DNA from: Doris montereyensis
Taxonomy: Eukaryota > Mollusca > Gastropoda > Nudibranchia > Dorididae
Direction of reading: 5' to 3'
Assembly: GCA_037039925.1 (NCBI GenBank)
Contig: JAXRKP010001077.1
Coordinates: forward strand, 106,927 to 170,926
DNA: 64,000 nt
Shown here: one piece after another, positions 56,101 through 64,000 of the stretch
Numbering within the stretch: the first letter of the stretch is position 1
Layout: every line of letters begins with the position of its first letter
Made by a program: the position numbers and the translations under genes
Notes under the pieces: generated by a model
What the model was told of the DNA's origin: nothing
What the model saw: the letters and a program-made list of their open reading frames with translations, nothing else
Database searches by the model: none

Positions 56101-59100
56101 TATGTAGATAGTGTAGTGACATTAATATTACAATAATAATACACCTTTATTTATATAGCTAATGTAATGACATTAATATTACAATAATAATACACCTTTA
56201 TTTATATAGCTAATGGAATGACATTAATATTACAATAATAATATACCTAGATATATAGATAATGTAATGACATTTATATTACAATAACAATATACCTATT
56301 TATATAGATAATGTAATGAAATTTAATATTACAATAATAATATACCTATTTATATAGATAATGTAATAACATTAATATTATGATAACAATACACCTTTAT
56401 CTATATAGATAATGTAATGACATTAATGTTACGATAATAATATACCTATTTATATAGATAATGTAATGACATTAATGTTACAATAACAATGCACCTATTT
56501 ATATAGATAAAGGAATGACATTAATGTTACGATAATAATACACCTTTATTTATATAGATAATGTAATGACATTAATGTTACGATAATAATATGCCTATTT
56601 ATATAGATAATGTAATGACATTAATGTTACAATAACAATGCACCTATTTATATAGATAAAGGAATGACATTAATGTTACGATAATAATACACCTTTATTT
56701 ATATAGATAGTGGAATGACATTAATGTTCGATAATAATATACCTATTTATATAGATAATGTAATGACATTAATGTTACAATAACAATACACCTATTTATA
56801 TAGATAATGTAATGACATTAATGTTACGATAATAATACACCATTATTTATATAGATAGTGGAATGACATTAATAAGAAAATAATAATACACCTTTATATA
56901 TATAGCTAAGATAGTGTAATGACATTAATATTACAAAGTAGCTGACAATTTTATGATTTCTTCAATGGAGCTGTCTTAAAATTAAAAAAATAAATTACCC
57001 TGGAATTTTGTATACATCGGATGCCATAACCAACGTTGTTGATTTCACATTCATGAATGATGGCGTGTGCCTGTAGAGTTATGATGACACACCGCCTCTG
57101 CTGTGATTCATCGGCACTGATGAATTAGACAGCCTTGGATTTGCCCTACGTAAGAGCTGGAGAGAAAAACAGTAATCAATTAGAAGGGAAGAAGGAATCA
57201 TGCTTTACACAAAAATGAGACAACAATATAAAAATATTAAATATGGCAACTGAGAAGATCAAGCTGCCACGCAACTGAGAAAATGAAAGCTGCCAATACG
57301 GCAACTGAGAAAATCAAACTGCCAATACGGCAACTGAGAAAATCAAACTGCCAATACGGCAACTGAGAAAATCAAACTGCCAATACGACAACTGAGAAGA
57401 TTAAGCTGCCAATATGACAACTGAGAAGATCAAGCTGCCAATACGACAACTGAGAATATCAAACTGCCAATATGGCAACTGAGAAAATCAAACTGCCAAT
57501 ATGACAACTGAGAAAATCAAACTGCCAATATGGCAACTGAAAAAATCAAGCTGCCAATACGGCAACTGAGAAAATCAAGCTGCCAATATGGCAACTGAGA
57601 AAATCAAACTGCCAATACGGCAACTGAGAAAATCAAGCTGCCAATACAGCAACTGAGAAAATCAAGCTGCCAATATGGCAACTGAGAAAATCAAGCTGCC
57701 AATACGGCAACTGAGAAGATCAAACTGCCAATACGGCAACTGAGAAAATCAAACTGCCAATATGGCAACTGAGAAAATCAAGCTGCCAATACGGCAGCTG
57801 AGAAAATCAAGCTGCCAGGAAAAAATAAGCAGAGGTAGTCCTCTGGTAAATGTAAAAGTTAAAATGGCATGTCAGTTGTTTTCATAAGCTTGTACAACAC
57901 TTGTTGCTCTTGATGGGCGTGTTGTTATTTAAACCATTGAGGCTATGGAAATGAAGATTCTCTCTTGATGATTTAAGGGGACTTCAGCCACTTTCTTGCT
58001 TGAAAATAATAAATGATGAGCTGGCATGTCATCAGAAATAAGGAGAGGAAGCAGATGTTAAAAATCGTATGTGAACATCCCAATGTGTTACTTTCTTTGT
58101 GAGCAATTATAGAGGTGTTGTAGCAAGCCCGTAGTGTTGTGAGTATGAAGTCACAACACTGGTTCACTGGTTCACTGGTTCACTGGTTCACTGGTTCAAA
58201 CCCCTGGCTGGCCCAGGTATGTTTTTCACAACATTGTACTCTTAGGAAAGGTACTTCACTCTGCTTTCCTCACTTGACTCAAGTGTGAATGAGTACCCGG
58301 CTATAGGTAGAGAACATTCTTGTCCAAGTGTTAGTATGAAGCACTTAACACGCTACTACACTGTATGCTCCCCAGGAGTTGAGAAGGACTTTGAATGAAA
58401 TGGTCTCCTGGGGATAAATGATGTACAGTTGGTAAACCTGCACATGTGTTGGGATACGGACTATAAATTAATCTTTATCTTTTTATCTTTAGAATCTTAT
58501 CATCTAAGACATGCAAGGGATATTAAAACTGCTCTCACTTCATCAGGGTATCCTCAGAGACATTGACTGGGACTGGGCTGGAGTACAGTTGCTATTGATG
58601 GACGTTATTTCGGCCTCAACTCCACGTGGGGAAGCAGAGTTACTGGATGGATCCACATGGAACTCACGGAGGTGAGGCAACATGATGACAGACTCTTCGC
58701 TTGAGGAAAAACCGTCATTAGAAGCGCTGTAGTTCATACTGTTGAAATCACTTGAATCTGTTGAACTACTCATGCTGTCACCAAAATCTTAAGTGGATGG
58801 AGGAAGCCGAGGAGAAGTCGGGGTGGAGGGTGGGGCAGGATTATAGCCACACACAGACGCACACACACAAGAAAGAAAGAAAAAGATTCTTTGAAACTTG
58901 TGTCAATCTTTCTTTTGAAAGTAGCAAGTGGAAAAATTGATCATATGAGTTAAAAGGTAAGAATACTTTTACAAACTGTGTAATAGATTATTTCCTTTCT
59001 GATAAAGGAAAAATACATTTTTCTCACAAGAACAAAAATCACAATTCTACCCTATAAAAAGTTTTTGGACAAGATATACAGACAAACAGGAGCATAGTTA

Positions 59101-62100
59101 GCTTGGTTGGTAAAATTAAGATAAAAATGAGGACTTTTATAACAAGTGTGTGTAAATAATATGCTCCTGAATGTACACGCATCAGACATAAAATTTAGAT
59201 ATTGTAATGAGCAACATAACTAAAAACTGGATATTAAGACACTAAATGCAGATCAGCCATTATTTGAAGAAAACACGTACATAGAAATGCATTCAAAGAT
59301 ATTGCCTGAAAGTAACTAGTTTGAAAGAGAATTTGTGTGGAAATAGATATGGAGACGTAGGATCAGAACATAAGAGGGTCATTTAAAAAGAAAATGTATG
59401 AAGAATTGAATAACAATACATTAGTTGTAATTAATTCATTGATTTAAAAGAGAATTTAAGTAGAAATAGATGAGCATTTAATTGCATGTAGGTGATTTAT
59501 TCAAAAGAAGATTTACATGAAAATGGATCTAAGGACATTGACATTACTAAGAAGAACATTTGTAAGAAACATGAGCACCTTCCCTGTCCACTGTTGTCAG
59601 TGGAATCATCCAATTCATCTGATGATGACAGATTGTCGTCTGAACCCGGCAAAGTTCATCATCTTTGAAGCGTCTCATTTGAGGTTGTCGCTGAGGGGAG
59701 GGATGGGTTGTTGGCGATACGGAGGTGGAGGTGGGTGTCTGGGAAGGACTTCCAAGCATTGAGAATGGGGCCTATCATTAGCCCATACCGTAATTACCAT
59801 AATCTGCTGGAACTAAATTTAAAGCTGGGAATGAAGCATGTGGTGATGATATCACGCTTAGTGCTCATCCAAAGGTAGATGGCTTATTGCATAGAAGTGG
59901 AAGAGGAAATATCTCTGGAGCTGTGATTGTTGCCATGACAACTACTTGTGTCAGGAGGGTGTTGCAACTGGCGTTATGAAAATGTTAGATGAGGTGCTGA
60001 TTTGAATGAGTCAATTTTGAAAGACTGTCACTGTTTAGTTGTATGCTGTGACCATTTCCAGATTTTCCTCATCACAAAGGAACCGTCTAGGGAACCTGTC
60101 CCACTTTCCGGTGGCGGCTTTTCAACTGAAACTCCAACTCTGCTTTATCGACGCTTTTCCTACGATCCTTCTTCTTGAGTGAAGTTTTCATATTTTTCTC
60201 AGTCTCTTTGAAATCTTCATTTAATGTTGGGTCCCATCTGAAGTTGAAGATGTGTTTGGTTTTGGTGCCAACAAATTCTTCTTTCATAACTTCTTCAAGA
60301 ACAACTTTGGTCAGCTTAAGTGTGCATAGCTGGTAATATTGGGATTTTCATCAACAGGTTTTAAGGAAGAAGAGCCGAAAGACCTTCTGCGTGTGTTATT
60401 CTTAAGTGGTTTACCCATTTGATTTGAAATTTTCTCCGATTCTTCAGCAGAAGTAGAGGCAGAATTGGACAAGAAAGACAGCTTGACCACTGAACTCAGT
60501 GTCTTCAGTTAATCTCACCTCTTGAGAATGAGCTTCTGAAGCACTCTCTGCTTCTTTCGATTGACTGTGGTTGTAGAGTTTTAGTGCTAGCATGGTCTAT
60601 AGATCAAGTCTGTGCTAAGCGTCATGCTATTAATTCTTTCACGTTTTATGTCAAGTAGAAACAGCAGATTTTATGCCGGGTCGTTAGAAGATCTCGGGTT
60701 CATGATACATGGATTGAAGATCACCGCATCCAGCCATCCCGTCCCTGTCAGAGGCCAAGATATCTCCCTGGTATGATGTTTGGATGAAAGCTACTTGCGG
60801 GCTCATCAAAATGACAGCCAGGGTCATGAGATATAGTGTCATACATTTGTGCTGAGTAGCCAATAGTTAATGACTTTGAAGTGAAAGATGAATGTATGGT
60901 AGATGTCGTGCTTTGCAGTTGCTTTCAGTCCATGTCGTTTTCTATGCAGTGAGCGTTTTTGCTGAAAGACAGCACTTGTGTGGTCACGAAAAGGAAAGGG
61001 TAAGTCCAGGATTTTCTCCCCTTAGGGTGCCCTCTATGACAATGTTGGCACTGTCACCCTGGGAAAATTAGCAATTTTCAATGGCTGGCATTCATGTTCT
61101 GAAGAATGATGGTTGCATGGCGAAAAGTACAAAACTTGATGCTGACGATGCTAGGAGTGCTGAGCACAAATCATACCGTCTTCAAAATGCAGTTTTTTTC
61201 TACTTGAAGGAATCCAGAACTTATCTAAAGGAGAATAAATTTTAATGTAAATGTATTTACTTTTACTATGTTTTTAACATAAGATTTAAACTTGAAAATG
61301 AGAATCGTCGTAAGATCTAAAAACAAAATGAACTATGTCATCCCTGCCCTTTTCTGTTGTTAGGTTTTAGAGATATCATAACTTTTTGTTGTCGGTGGCT
61401 GAGTGGTTGGGCTGCCAGACTGGGGATCATGAGGTTCGGGTTCAAACCCCTGGAAAAGCCAGGCCCGACTTTGTGTTCTTAGGAATGACATAACACGCAT
61501 TCCCCCCATTGACTCAGGTGCAAAATGGGTACAAGCACTAGTTTGGGAGTGAAAACCTGCGTAAGACTGGCGTCCTGTTCAGGTGGTGATTAATGTCACC
61601 TGCTCTGTTTCATGCTATAGAAACTGGGATCAGCTCTGACTCAATGGGCCGTAATGGTCTTGAAGGAACTTTTACTCTCCAAAGGAATATTCCCTTGACT
61701 CTTACATTGCAATTTTTCATATCTCCTTCTTGCTCAGAAGCATGCTCAAAGAAACAAGAACACATAAGTCCTGTCTAACAACATTTACATTGGCTGCCTA
61801 TTAACCACCCGCATAATTTACAAGTTGTGCATGTGTTATAAATGTCTAAATGAATTAGCACCAACTTAATTTTTTATTTAACTAAATCCAAGTATATGTT
61901 CCGGCTAGAAAGCTGAGGTCATCCATTGAAAATACTTTCCTTATTGTACCACAGAGAAATTATAAACCATCTGGTCAACATTCATTTTACTATTTGGGTC
62001 CAAAATTATGGAACACCTAACCAAAATACATAAGGAAGCAAGTTGTGTTGAAATAATTTAACGGTTGTTGAAACACCATCTGTTCAGCGAATCATATCAG

Positions 62101-62911
62101 AATCAATGTTATGCTGTTTTTCAGTTTAGGCAATGTGCCAATGAGTCGGTCATTGATGCTGTTATGCATTTATATGTAATCCATTGTTTTTATTTATCTT
62201 CAATACACGTTCCTTACTATTGTAAAGTGCACTGAACATGGAGACCTATGAAATTGCACTATATAAATGCAAAACATTATTATTATTGTTATTATTATCA
62301 TTATTATATATGCCTGTAATATAACTCTGCATCATCATTGTTAGGGCAAATCAGAAATGAAAAAATCACAATAAATACAAACCCAACAACAAATCACAAG
62401 ACAAATCAATCATCCTGCTTGTAAAAGAATGGACCAATTTTAAAGAGAAAATAAATATTCTATAAAGCGCTGTAAATTACCATGACAATAAAACTCGTGA
62501 ACCAAGGTGCCCTGAAGACGAGGTTGCTCAAACGGGCAGAGACTGCGACCTGCTGGATTCCCACCACAAGGATAACACTTCCCAGTTCTCCATGGCCGAC
62601 TAGTTCAAAGGGAATCTTTGCACAAATCTCAAACTGCTCATCATAAATTCCTGGGTACACAAAACTTGGTCATATTCAGTCGCCACAGCAAAAAGCTGAC
62701 TTCAAAGATTCATGCTCTAAGCCCGGACCGACGCGTATAGTTTTGCGTAAAACTGGCTTTTGAAAAAGAATGTACACGGGGTATGATTGATTTCAGTTTT
62801 CATTCTGCATCGCCAAAATTTGATTGAAATGTATTGATCTCGGTAAGCCAGTCGCCATGAAAGGTGGATCTGCTTCTGTGTTGAGAGGCCAGAATGGATG
62901 TAAGCCATTCT
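40901..62911 (-). CDS. FBXO10: FBXO10-like F-box/beta-helix protein (partial 5', several frame breaks)
   Basis: Exons in transcript order: 62911-62481; fragments within 61195-58539; 57156-56999; 55090-55008; 53839-53777; 52574-52438; 51145-51075; 49125-48972; 47406-47300; 45879-45732; 45117-44948; 42878-42741; 42276-42092; 41090-40901 (stop). The product aligns with vertebrate FBXO10: SWR.A post-F-box segment, YPGIYDEQFE, many parallel beta-helix rungs (NQIHHGKRSGIAVLGSGRG, GRAAGVAV, NQWGGVDIR, NGIYDN) and a tail with DPPARP ending CSVL. FBXO10 is a substrate receptor of an SCF ubiquitin ligase. The F-box itself would lie to the right of the window. Frame breaks cluster in the 5' exons; exons from 52574 down are intact except 49125-48972. 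I read it as an FBXO10 orthologue with either assembly indels or decay. Confidence 0.85.
41280..41650 (+). mobile_element. LINE ORF2 C-terminal relic with ATG-rich tail
   Basis: Across frames the translation shows KITRNEDPW, QRRWRWLGHTI, WNPQGARK and FWKELKKLAKDKERWRMFV, typical of the C-terminus of many non-LTR reverse transcriptases. It ends with GACAAGCAATGATGATTATG. Broken by stops and frameshifts. Confidence 0.75.
42092..42276 (-). CDS. FBXO10: FBXO10-like penultimate exon
   Basis: Acceptor TTTTTACATACAG; reads MTGNRVSSSSEPAVKGGERS then VVATKNKVFDKGGG, aligned to KVIKNRIHSFRAYGIAVRGR...ENIIFQGK. The donor GAA/GTGAGT at 42091 leaves phase 2, which the last exon accepts exactly. Read-through would stop four bases later, so the donor is needed for the tail. 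Confidence 0.85.
42741..42878 (-). CDS. FBXO10: FBXO10-like exon: ENGIYDNARHG rungs
   Basis: Intact 46 codons, IQILENGIYDNARHGLVCKN then VVENNDIMGHALTAVFVEGE, matching RGNGIYDNRGHGIITKG and IENDIIGNRGSG. Acceptor TGTTTTCAG, donor GTTTGT. Confidence 0.93.
43240..43530 (-). mobile_element. SINE-B copy, minus
   Basis: In reverse: GTTTGTAATCATGACGACAC, GGCTCAGGTGCTTTTTCACA, CTCTTAGGAAAGGAACTTTA, then GTAGAGAAAGATCTTGTCAG. One copy only of the segment that forms the 25-bp array elsewhere. Confidence 0.78.
43655..43820. repeat. Fold-back: 26-bp arms around a palindromic 31-bp array
   Basis: The arm AATAAATGACAACTCCACCA... (43655-43680) is the exact reverse complement of 43795-43820. Between them are about four units of ACAGAACAAATTGTTCTGT (itself an inverted repeat) plus CCACCAATAAAG. 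Confidence 0.92.
43945..44136 (+). mobile_element. Second 3' end of the same LINE family, (ATG)n tail
   Basis: GGAGCTCAAGAAATTGGCAA, AAAGG.TGAAGAATGTT and CCTGACAAAGGTGATAAGCA match 41520-41630. The tail is an uninterrupted GAT run (44104-44135). Confidence 0.75.
44185..44795 (+). repeat. 46-bp minisatellite, about 13 copies
   Basis: Unit ATGGTTTGTTTATTGCTGTT, GTGTGTTCTTTTTATTGTGA, TGCTCC. It lies in the intron after the FBXO10 exon 45117-44948. The long ORFs here are repeat translation. Confidence 0.95.
44838..44900 (+). mobile_element. Short L2/CR1-type LINE 3' tail
   Basis: CGTCATTGAGCACCTTTGCT... then AGGCGCTCTCTAAATGTATT followed by ATT repeats resembles the 3' end of L2/CR1 LINEs, as does 62240-62300. 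Confidence 0.5.
44948..45117 (-). CDS. FBXO10: FBXO10-like exon: GILVDTTEEIHMFHNAIHGN
   Basis: Intact: GQGILVDTTEEIHMFHNAIH, then EGIMMSQGAPALIQGNSISN and GGSGIVTSSQNK, matching SGLYVQSSEALHVITNVIHANGD and NSISCNRQSGVKV. Acceptor TGTCTGTCAG, donor GTAAAG. Confidence 0.92.
45155..45630 (+). repeat. 31-bp minisatellite, about 15 copies, about 40 bp upstream of an FBXO10 acceptor
   Basis: Unit TTCCTTAGTTCTTCAATTGA plus CTTATCCTAAT. On the transcript strand it ends roughly 40 nt before the acceptor of the 45117 exon, in the branch-point zone. Confidence 0.95.
45732..45879 (-). CDS. FBXO10: FBXO10-like exon: loop before NISHNRG
   Basis: Intact 148-nt exon, ASTLESHMSQINSDEIHADN then SSAILQYNNISHNR, ending in phase 1 before GTATGT. 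It corresponds to the acidic insert and ...ALVESNSINHNGASG of vertebrate FBXO10. Confidence 0.85.
46132..46609. mobile_element. TIR element T4 (CAGTAGTGTCCGCC ends)
   Basis: Left CAGTAGTGTCCGCCTAAGAA and reversed right CATAGTGGTGTTGGCCTAAG form an imperfect inverted repeat, continuing AACCC. About 480 bp, no transposase. CAG-starting ends next to TA suggest a Tc1/mariner-pogo relationship (inference). Confidence 0.65.
46858..47118 (-). mobile_element. SINE-C copy, minus
   Basis: Reverse complement of the family from the tail (GATTTACTCACATCCACAAC) to the head (CTCTGGACCACCGAGTCTCT). It lies in an FBXO10 intron. Confidence 0.8.
47300..47406 (-). CDS. FBXO10: FBXO10-like exon: NAGCGLW rung
   Basis: Intact: NAGCGLWAISSKHLYVHGNQ then CCSGHCGIMMLDKA, matching ANKGCGVWMMSSSLPHVTSN. 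Donor is consensus GTGAGT, acceptor TTACAACAG. Confidence 0.88.
48290..48480 (+). repeat. Imperfect tandem repeat, about 60 bp, 3-4 copies
   Basis: ATATGAGGAAGGAAA, TTGCATCTCTCATCATTGC, TGAAAGGC recur with substitutions. Confidence 0.8.
48972..49125 (-). CDS. FBXO10: FBXO10-like exon: NQWGGVDIR rung (one frame break)
   Basis: DNVIRGNQWGGVDIRNGGFP in one frame is followed by ENSIINGLSDGIVMGISGKG in another, matching ENVIRENQWGGVDIRRGGIP and ..LICFGYSDGVVVGDEGKG. One extra base lies in TTGGTCAGTGG; 154 nt are present where 153 fits. Donor GTAACG. Confidence 0.85.
49150..50790 (-). mobile_element. LINE 5' part with endonuclease domain, no reverse transcriptase
   Basis: Reading minus, VNEDRCEKSMIDYIIVSS, AEIFSDHHLVIAKMRL and later DRKRTAWWNENVKTKIKE match the C-terminal half of a LINE APE endonuclease and its linker; SDHHLV is the catalytic His motif. 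Upstream endonuclease sequence in 49.8-50.5 kb is broken. The 5' end contains a direct duplication of about 70 bp (50575-50640 and 50645-50708). The element stops before the RT, about 25 bp from the FBXO10 exon at 49125. Confidence 0.75.
51075..51145 (-). CDS. FBXO10: FBXO10-like exon: GRAAGVAV rung
   Basis: Intact 71-nt exon, SENYIYEGRAAGVAVNAYG then KGCIV, matching GNHIFKGRAAGIAVNENGKG. Acceptor TCTCAAAG, donor GTAAGA; phases fit both neighbours. Confidence 0.92.
52438..52574 (-). CDS. FBXO10: FBXO10-like exon: NQIHHGKRSG rungs
   Basis: Intact: FNQIHHGKRSGIAVLGSGRG, then NDIYCNAEAGVYVLYGGNP, closely matching NQIHHGLRSGIVVLGNGKG and EAGIYILYHGNP. It ends in phase 2 before GTTTGT. Confidence 0.93.
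52834..53095 (+). mobile_element. TIR element T3, complete copy
   Basis: Left end CGATTGAAGGAGTCATTTCA and reversed right end AATCGAAGGCGTCATTTCAA; the inverted repeats continue through AGTGTACCT. About 260 bp, non-coding, in the intron upstream of the 52574-52438 exon. Confidence 0.8.
53198..53489 (+). mobile_element. SINE-A copy with perfect 16-bp target-site duplication
   Basis: CATGATACTAAAACTA occurs at 53182-53197 and again at 53490-53505, bracketing a SINE-A copy that runs from GGTGGTGTTGGTGGCTAATG to GGAACTTGACTTA. This is the signature of target-primed retrotransposition. Confidence 0.9.
53777..53839 (-). CDS. FBXO10: FBXO10-like exon: NDIHSNNEAGI (frame break)
   Basis: NDIHSNNEAGIEG matches NNIYHNAEAGVDI. 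The exon ends in phase 1 while the next needs phase 0, so about two bases appear lost in the AAAAA/CCC part. Acceptor ATTGATCAG, donor GTGCGT. Confidence 0.65.
53908..54165 (+). repeat. 65-bp tandem repeat, 4 copies
   Basis: CAATTCTCATTATACATCAA, TACTATGACATTTTTGCCAA, ATGAGGAATTTACTAAAATT, TCATA. It lies about 70 bp upstream of the acceptor of the 53839 exon. Confidence 0.95.
55008..55090 (-). CDS. FBXO10: FBXO10-like exon: beta-helix rungs (one frame break)
   Basis: AVILKNK is followed, after dropping one A from an A5 run, by IHHCRTSGIFMRLGASGLVA, matching NDIHHCRASGIFLRLEGGGLIA. Acceptor TATTCCTCAG, donor GTCAGT. Length is 83 nt where 82 fits both neighbours. Confidence 0.75.
56030..56935 (+). 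repeat. 51-bp AT-rich minisatellite, about 17 copies
   Basis: Unit AATAATACACCTTTATTTAT, ATAGATAATGTAATGACATT, AATGTTACGAT. It starts about 65 bp beyond the donor of the 56999 exon. Confidence 0.95.
56999..57156 (-). CDS. FBXO10: FBXO10-like exon: QGCLI...YGIRCI (frame-broken)
   Basis: The exon holds GQIQGCLIHQC, NHSRGGV and AHAIIHECEINNVGYGIRCI then QNSR, each in a different frame, aligning with VQGCLIRKC, GKGGV and ..NIFRNLTYAVRCIHNSK. Acceptor CTCTCCAG, donor GTAATT. At least two indels are needed. Confidence 0.65.
57248..57820 (+). repeat. 29-bp minisatellite, about 20 copies
   Basis: Unit CAACTGAGAAAATCAAACTG plus CCAATACGG. It lies about 90 bp upstream of the acceptor of the 57156 exon. 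Confidence 0.96.
58100..58490 (+). mobile_element. SINE-B copy, plus
   Basis: Contains TGGTTCAAACCCCTGGCTGG, CTCTTAGGAAAGGTACTTCA, GGGGATAAATGATGTACAGT and a CTTTATCTTTTTATCTTT tail. Four extra copies of CTGGTTCA at 58160-58197 form a short tandem in the B-box region. Confidence 0.8.
58539..61024 (-). CDS. Probable FBXO10 linker region (low-complexity, frame-broken)
   Basis: Several minus-strand open stretches have coding character: SLTIGYSAQMYDTISHDPG near 60.8 kb, EEFVGTKTKHIFNFRWDPTL at 60.1-60.3 kb, a Ser/Pro/Thr-rich stretch at 59.55-59.76 kb, and SSTDSSDFNSMNYSASNDGF at 58.54-58.77 kb, which ends near a GTGAGA donor (58538). Vertebrate FBXO10 has a poorly conserved Ser/acidic linker here. 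Assignment rests on position and composition, not on alignment. Confidence 0.35.
61025..61195 (-). CDS. FBXO10: FBXO10-like beta-helix segment (frame-broken)
   Basis: Spread over all three frames, the minus strand gives EDGMICAQHS, SIVSIKFCTFRHATIILQNM and ANIVIEGT, aligning with FENGHIQVHG, CQVKFCTFKNTHIFLHNV and NSVTVEGH of vertebrate FBXO10. Exact exon edges are uncertain. Confidence 0.55.
61393..61676 (+). mobile_element. SINE-A copy, plus
   Basis: Head GGTGGCTGAGTGGTTGGGCT with B-box-like GGGTTCAAACCCC; body ATGGGTACAAGCACTAG; end GGTCTTGAAGGAACTTTTAC. It lies just 5' of a LINE 3' end. Confidence 0.82.
61740..62310 (+). mobile_element. CR1/L2-type LINE 3' end with (ATT)n tail
   Basis: Translation across frames gives KKQEHISPV, HLHWLPINH, IIYKLCMCYKCLNELAPT and later LLKHHLF, the conserved C-terminus of CR1/L2 reverse transcriptases. 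The 3' end GCACTATATAAATGC then ATT repeats is typical. Degraded. Confidence 0.78.
62481..62911 (-). CDS. FBXO10: FBXO10-like exon after the F-box (three frame breaks)
   Basis: The acceptor is TTTCAATCTTACAG, the donor GTAATT. Segments align in order with FBXO10: SWRLAYRDQYISIKFW, then FYAKLYASV, GPGLEHESLKSAF (another frame), AVATEYDQVL (another), then YPGIYDEQFEICAKIPFELV and SARLSNLVFRAPWFTSFIVM. At least three single-base slips separate them, all between about 62655 and 62735. The segment downstream of YPG is continuous. Confidence 0.75.
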
Positions 62912-64000
62912 CTGTAAGATTGAAATATGAACAGGAGTTGATTATAAAATACAGTATTCTTTTATCTTTTATTCAGTTCAATGCTTTATGTAAATACAAA
63001 AGTAAATGAAGGTTCATTCTGTGATATCTGTCCCATGTCTTCACAGAAATAAGACTATCAGGTACAATCATTATGATGACCCCAAAAAAATTGTTCAATA
63101 ACTCCTAATGCCATAAATATCTATTTATTATTTTTAATTAGATAGACTTTATTTTCCTGCAGGATTTAAAAATGAACATAATAGGTTAATGAACACCTAC
63201 GTATTTTATTATCATTTACATCTCAGTGAAGGACTTTAGCCTACAGTGATTTTTGTTGTATTGACATCAAATAACTCAAAGAGTGCAATCATGATTCCTT
63301 GAATAGTTCTAATTTGCCATTAGAGTATAATGTCGCATACTGAATTAAAAAAAATTGTTGTCAACTCATGGGGACATAGTGTTCAAGATGATTCAAATAT
63401 GCTTTACTCCAATGTTAAGAATCCCCCGTACTGATTATAAAAACAAACAAACCAAATTTGCATTCAGGACATCATCTTAATTTGAGTAAAATTTATGAGT
63501 AAATGTACACTAACCTACAGGAGAGATACAGATATTTCAATGCGTGAGTGTCAATTGATATAACCAATTCATTCAGTTCTTACACACACATGCAATGTGA
63601 CACAGGTCAGGAGCAGGTAACCATGACAAAATGATCTGCCATATCTCCCATGGCAAACCACTTTTGTCACTGGGCAGAATCTGTTTGAAAACCCAAAGGC
63701 AACATTTAAAGATATTTTGATATTTATTAAGCGAGGCTGAATATTTTCCATTCTAAATTTCCATTTAAAAAATAAAAAAAGTGTAAGAGGGAGCAGGTGA
63801 TTTAAGTCATCATACTTTTAGTGTTTTATTCAGAAGCTGCCCCACAGGCTATGATATGCACATATTGAGTTCTGCAACATCTGTGAATTTCAAGATCTTT
63901 TAAAATTTAGGTCTAAACTTCTGAAAAAATTTATGCAATGTGTTGAGAGATATTTTTTCTCCTTTTCATAAAAATATACATTGCTGAAGTGATATGATGT

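Overview
The window is animal nuclear DNA: AT-rich, with intron-split genes, GT/AG splice sites and a heavy load of SINEs, LINE fragments, terminal-inverted-repeat (TIR) elements and tandem arrays. The protein similarities and repeat style suggest a lophotrochozoan, most likely a gastropod mollusc. That placement is inference; no marker gene in the window fixes it.

Three conserved genes can be read exon by exon. (1) 432-2655, minus: the 5' end of an EFHC1-like ciliary gene (start codon, N-terminal motif, first DM10 domain), running off the left edge. (2) 4819-19648, plus: a gamma-syntrophin-like gene (SNTG1/SNTG2 type), readable from the split PH1 and PDZ through PH2 to the syntrophin-unique C-terminus and stop; the exon holding its start codon was not found. 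(3) 40901-62911, minus: an FBXO10-like F-box/beta-helix gene, from just after the F-box (beyond the right edge) to a stop preceded by a CaaX-like CSVL. The 3' exons are intact, but several 5' exons carry frame breaks.

Gene (1) and gene (2) are arranged head to head. Between genes (2) and (3), about 20.1-40.9 kb, I see no supported gene, only repeats: a roughly 3-kb 25-bp array inside a SINE, SINE and TIR copies, and simple repeats.

The most unusual feature is in the syntrophin gene. The PH2 exon at 12903-13016 lies between two unrelated minisatellites. The left unit contains the exon's acceptor edge and first codons; the right unit contains its last codons plus a donor-like sequence. The stop-codon exon is likewise the first unit of a six-copy 79-bp array, and a 23-bp duplication sits on the acceptor of the second PDZ exon. 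In the PH2 arrays most decoy splice dinucleotides are changed (AG to AC, GT to AT), and the exon-proximal copy itself has no canonical donor. Splicing here deserves RNA evidence.

The mobile-element layer includes at least four SINE-like families (one copy with a perfect 16-bp target duplication), four TIR families (one copy containing a nested piggyBac-like element with TTAA duplications), an endonuclease-only LINE piece, and LINE 3' ends with ATT or ATG tails.
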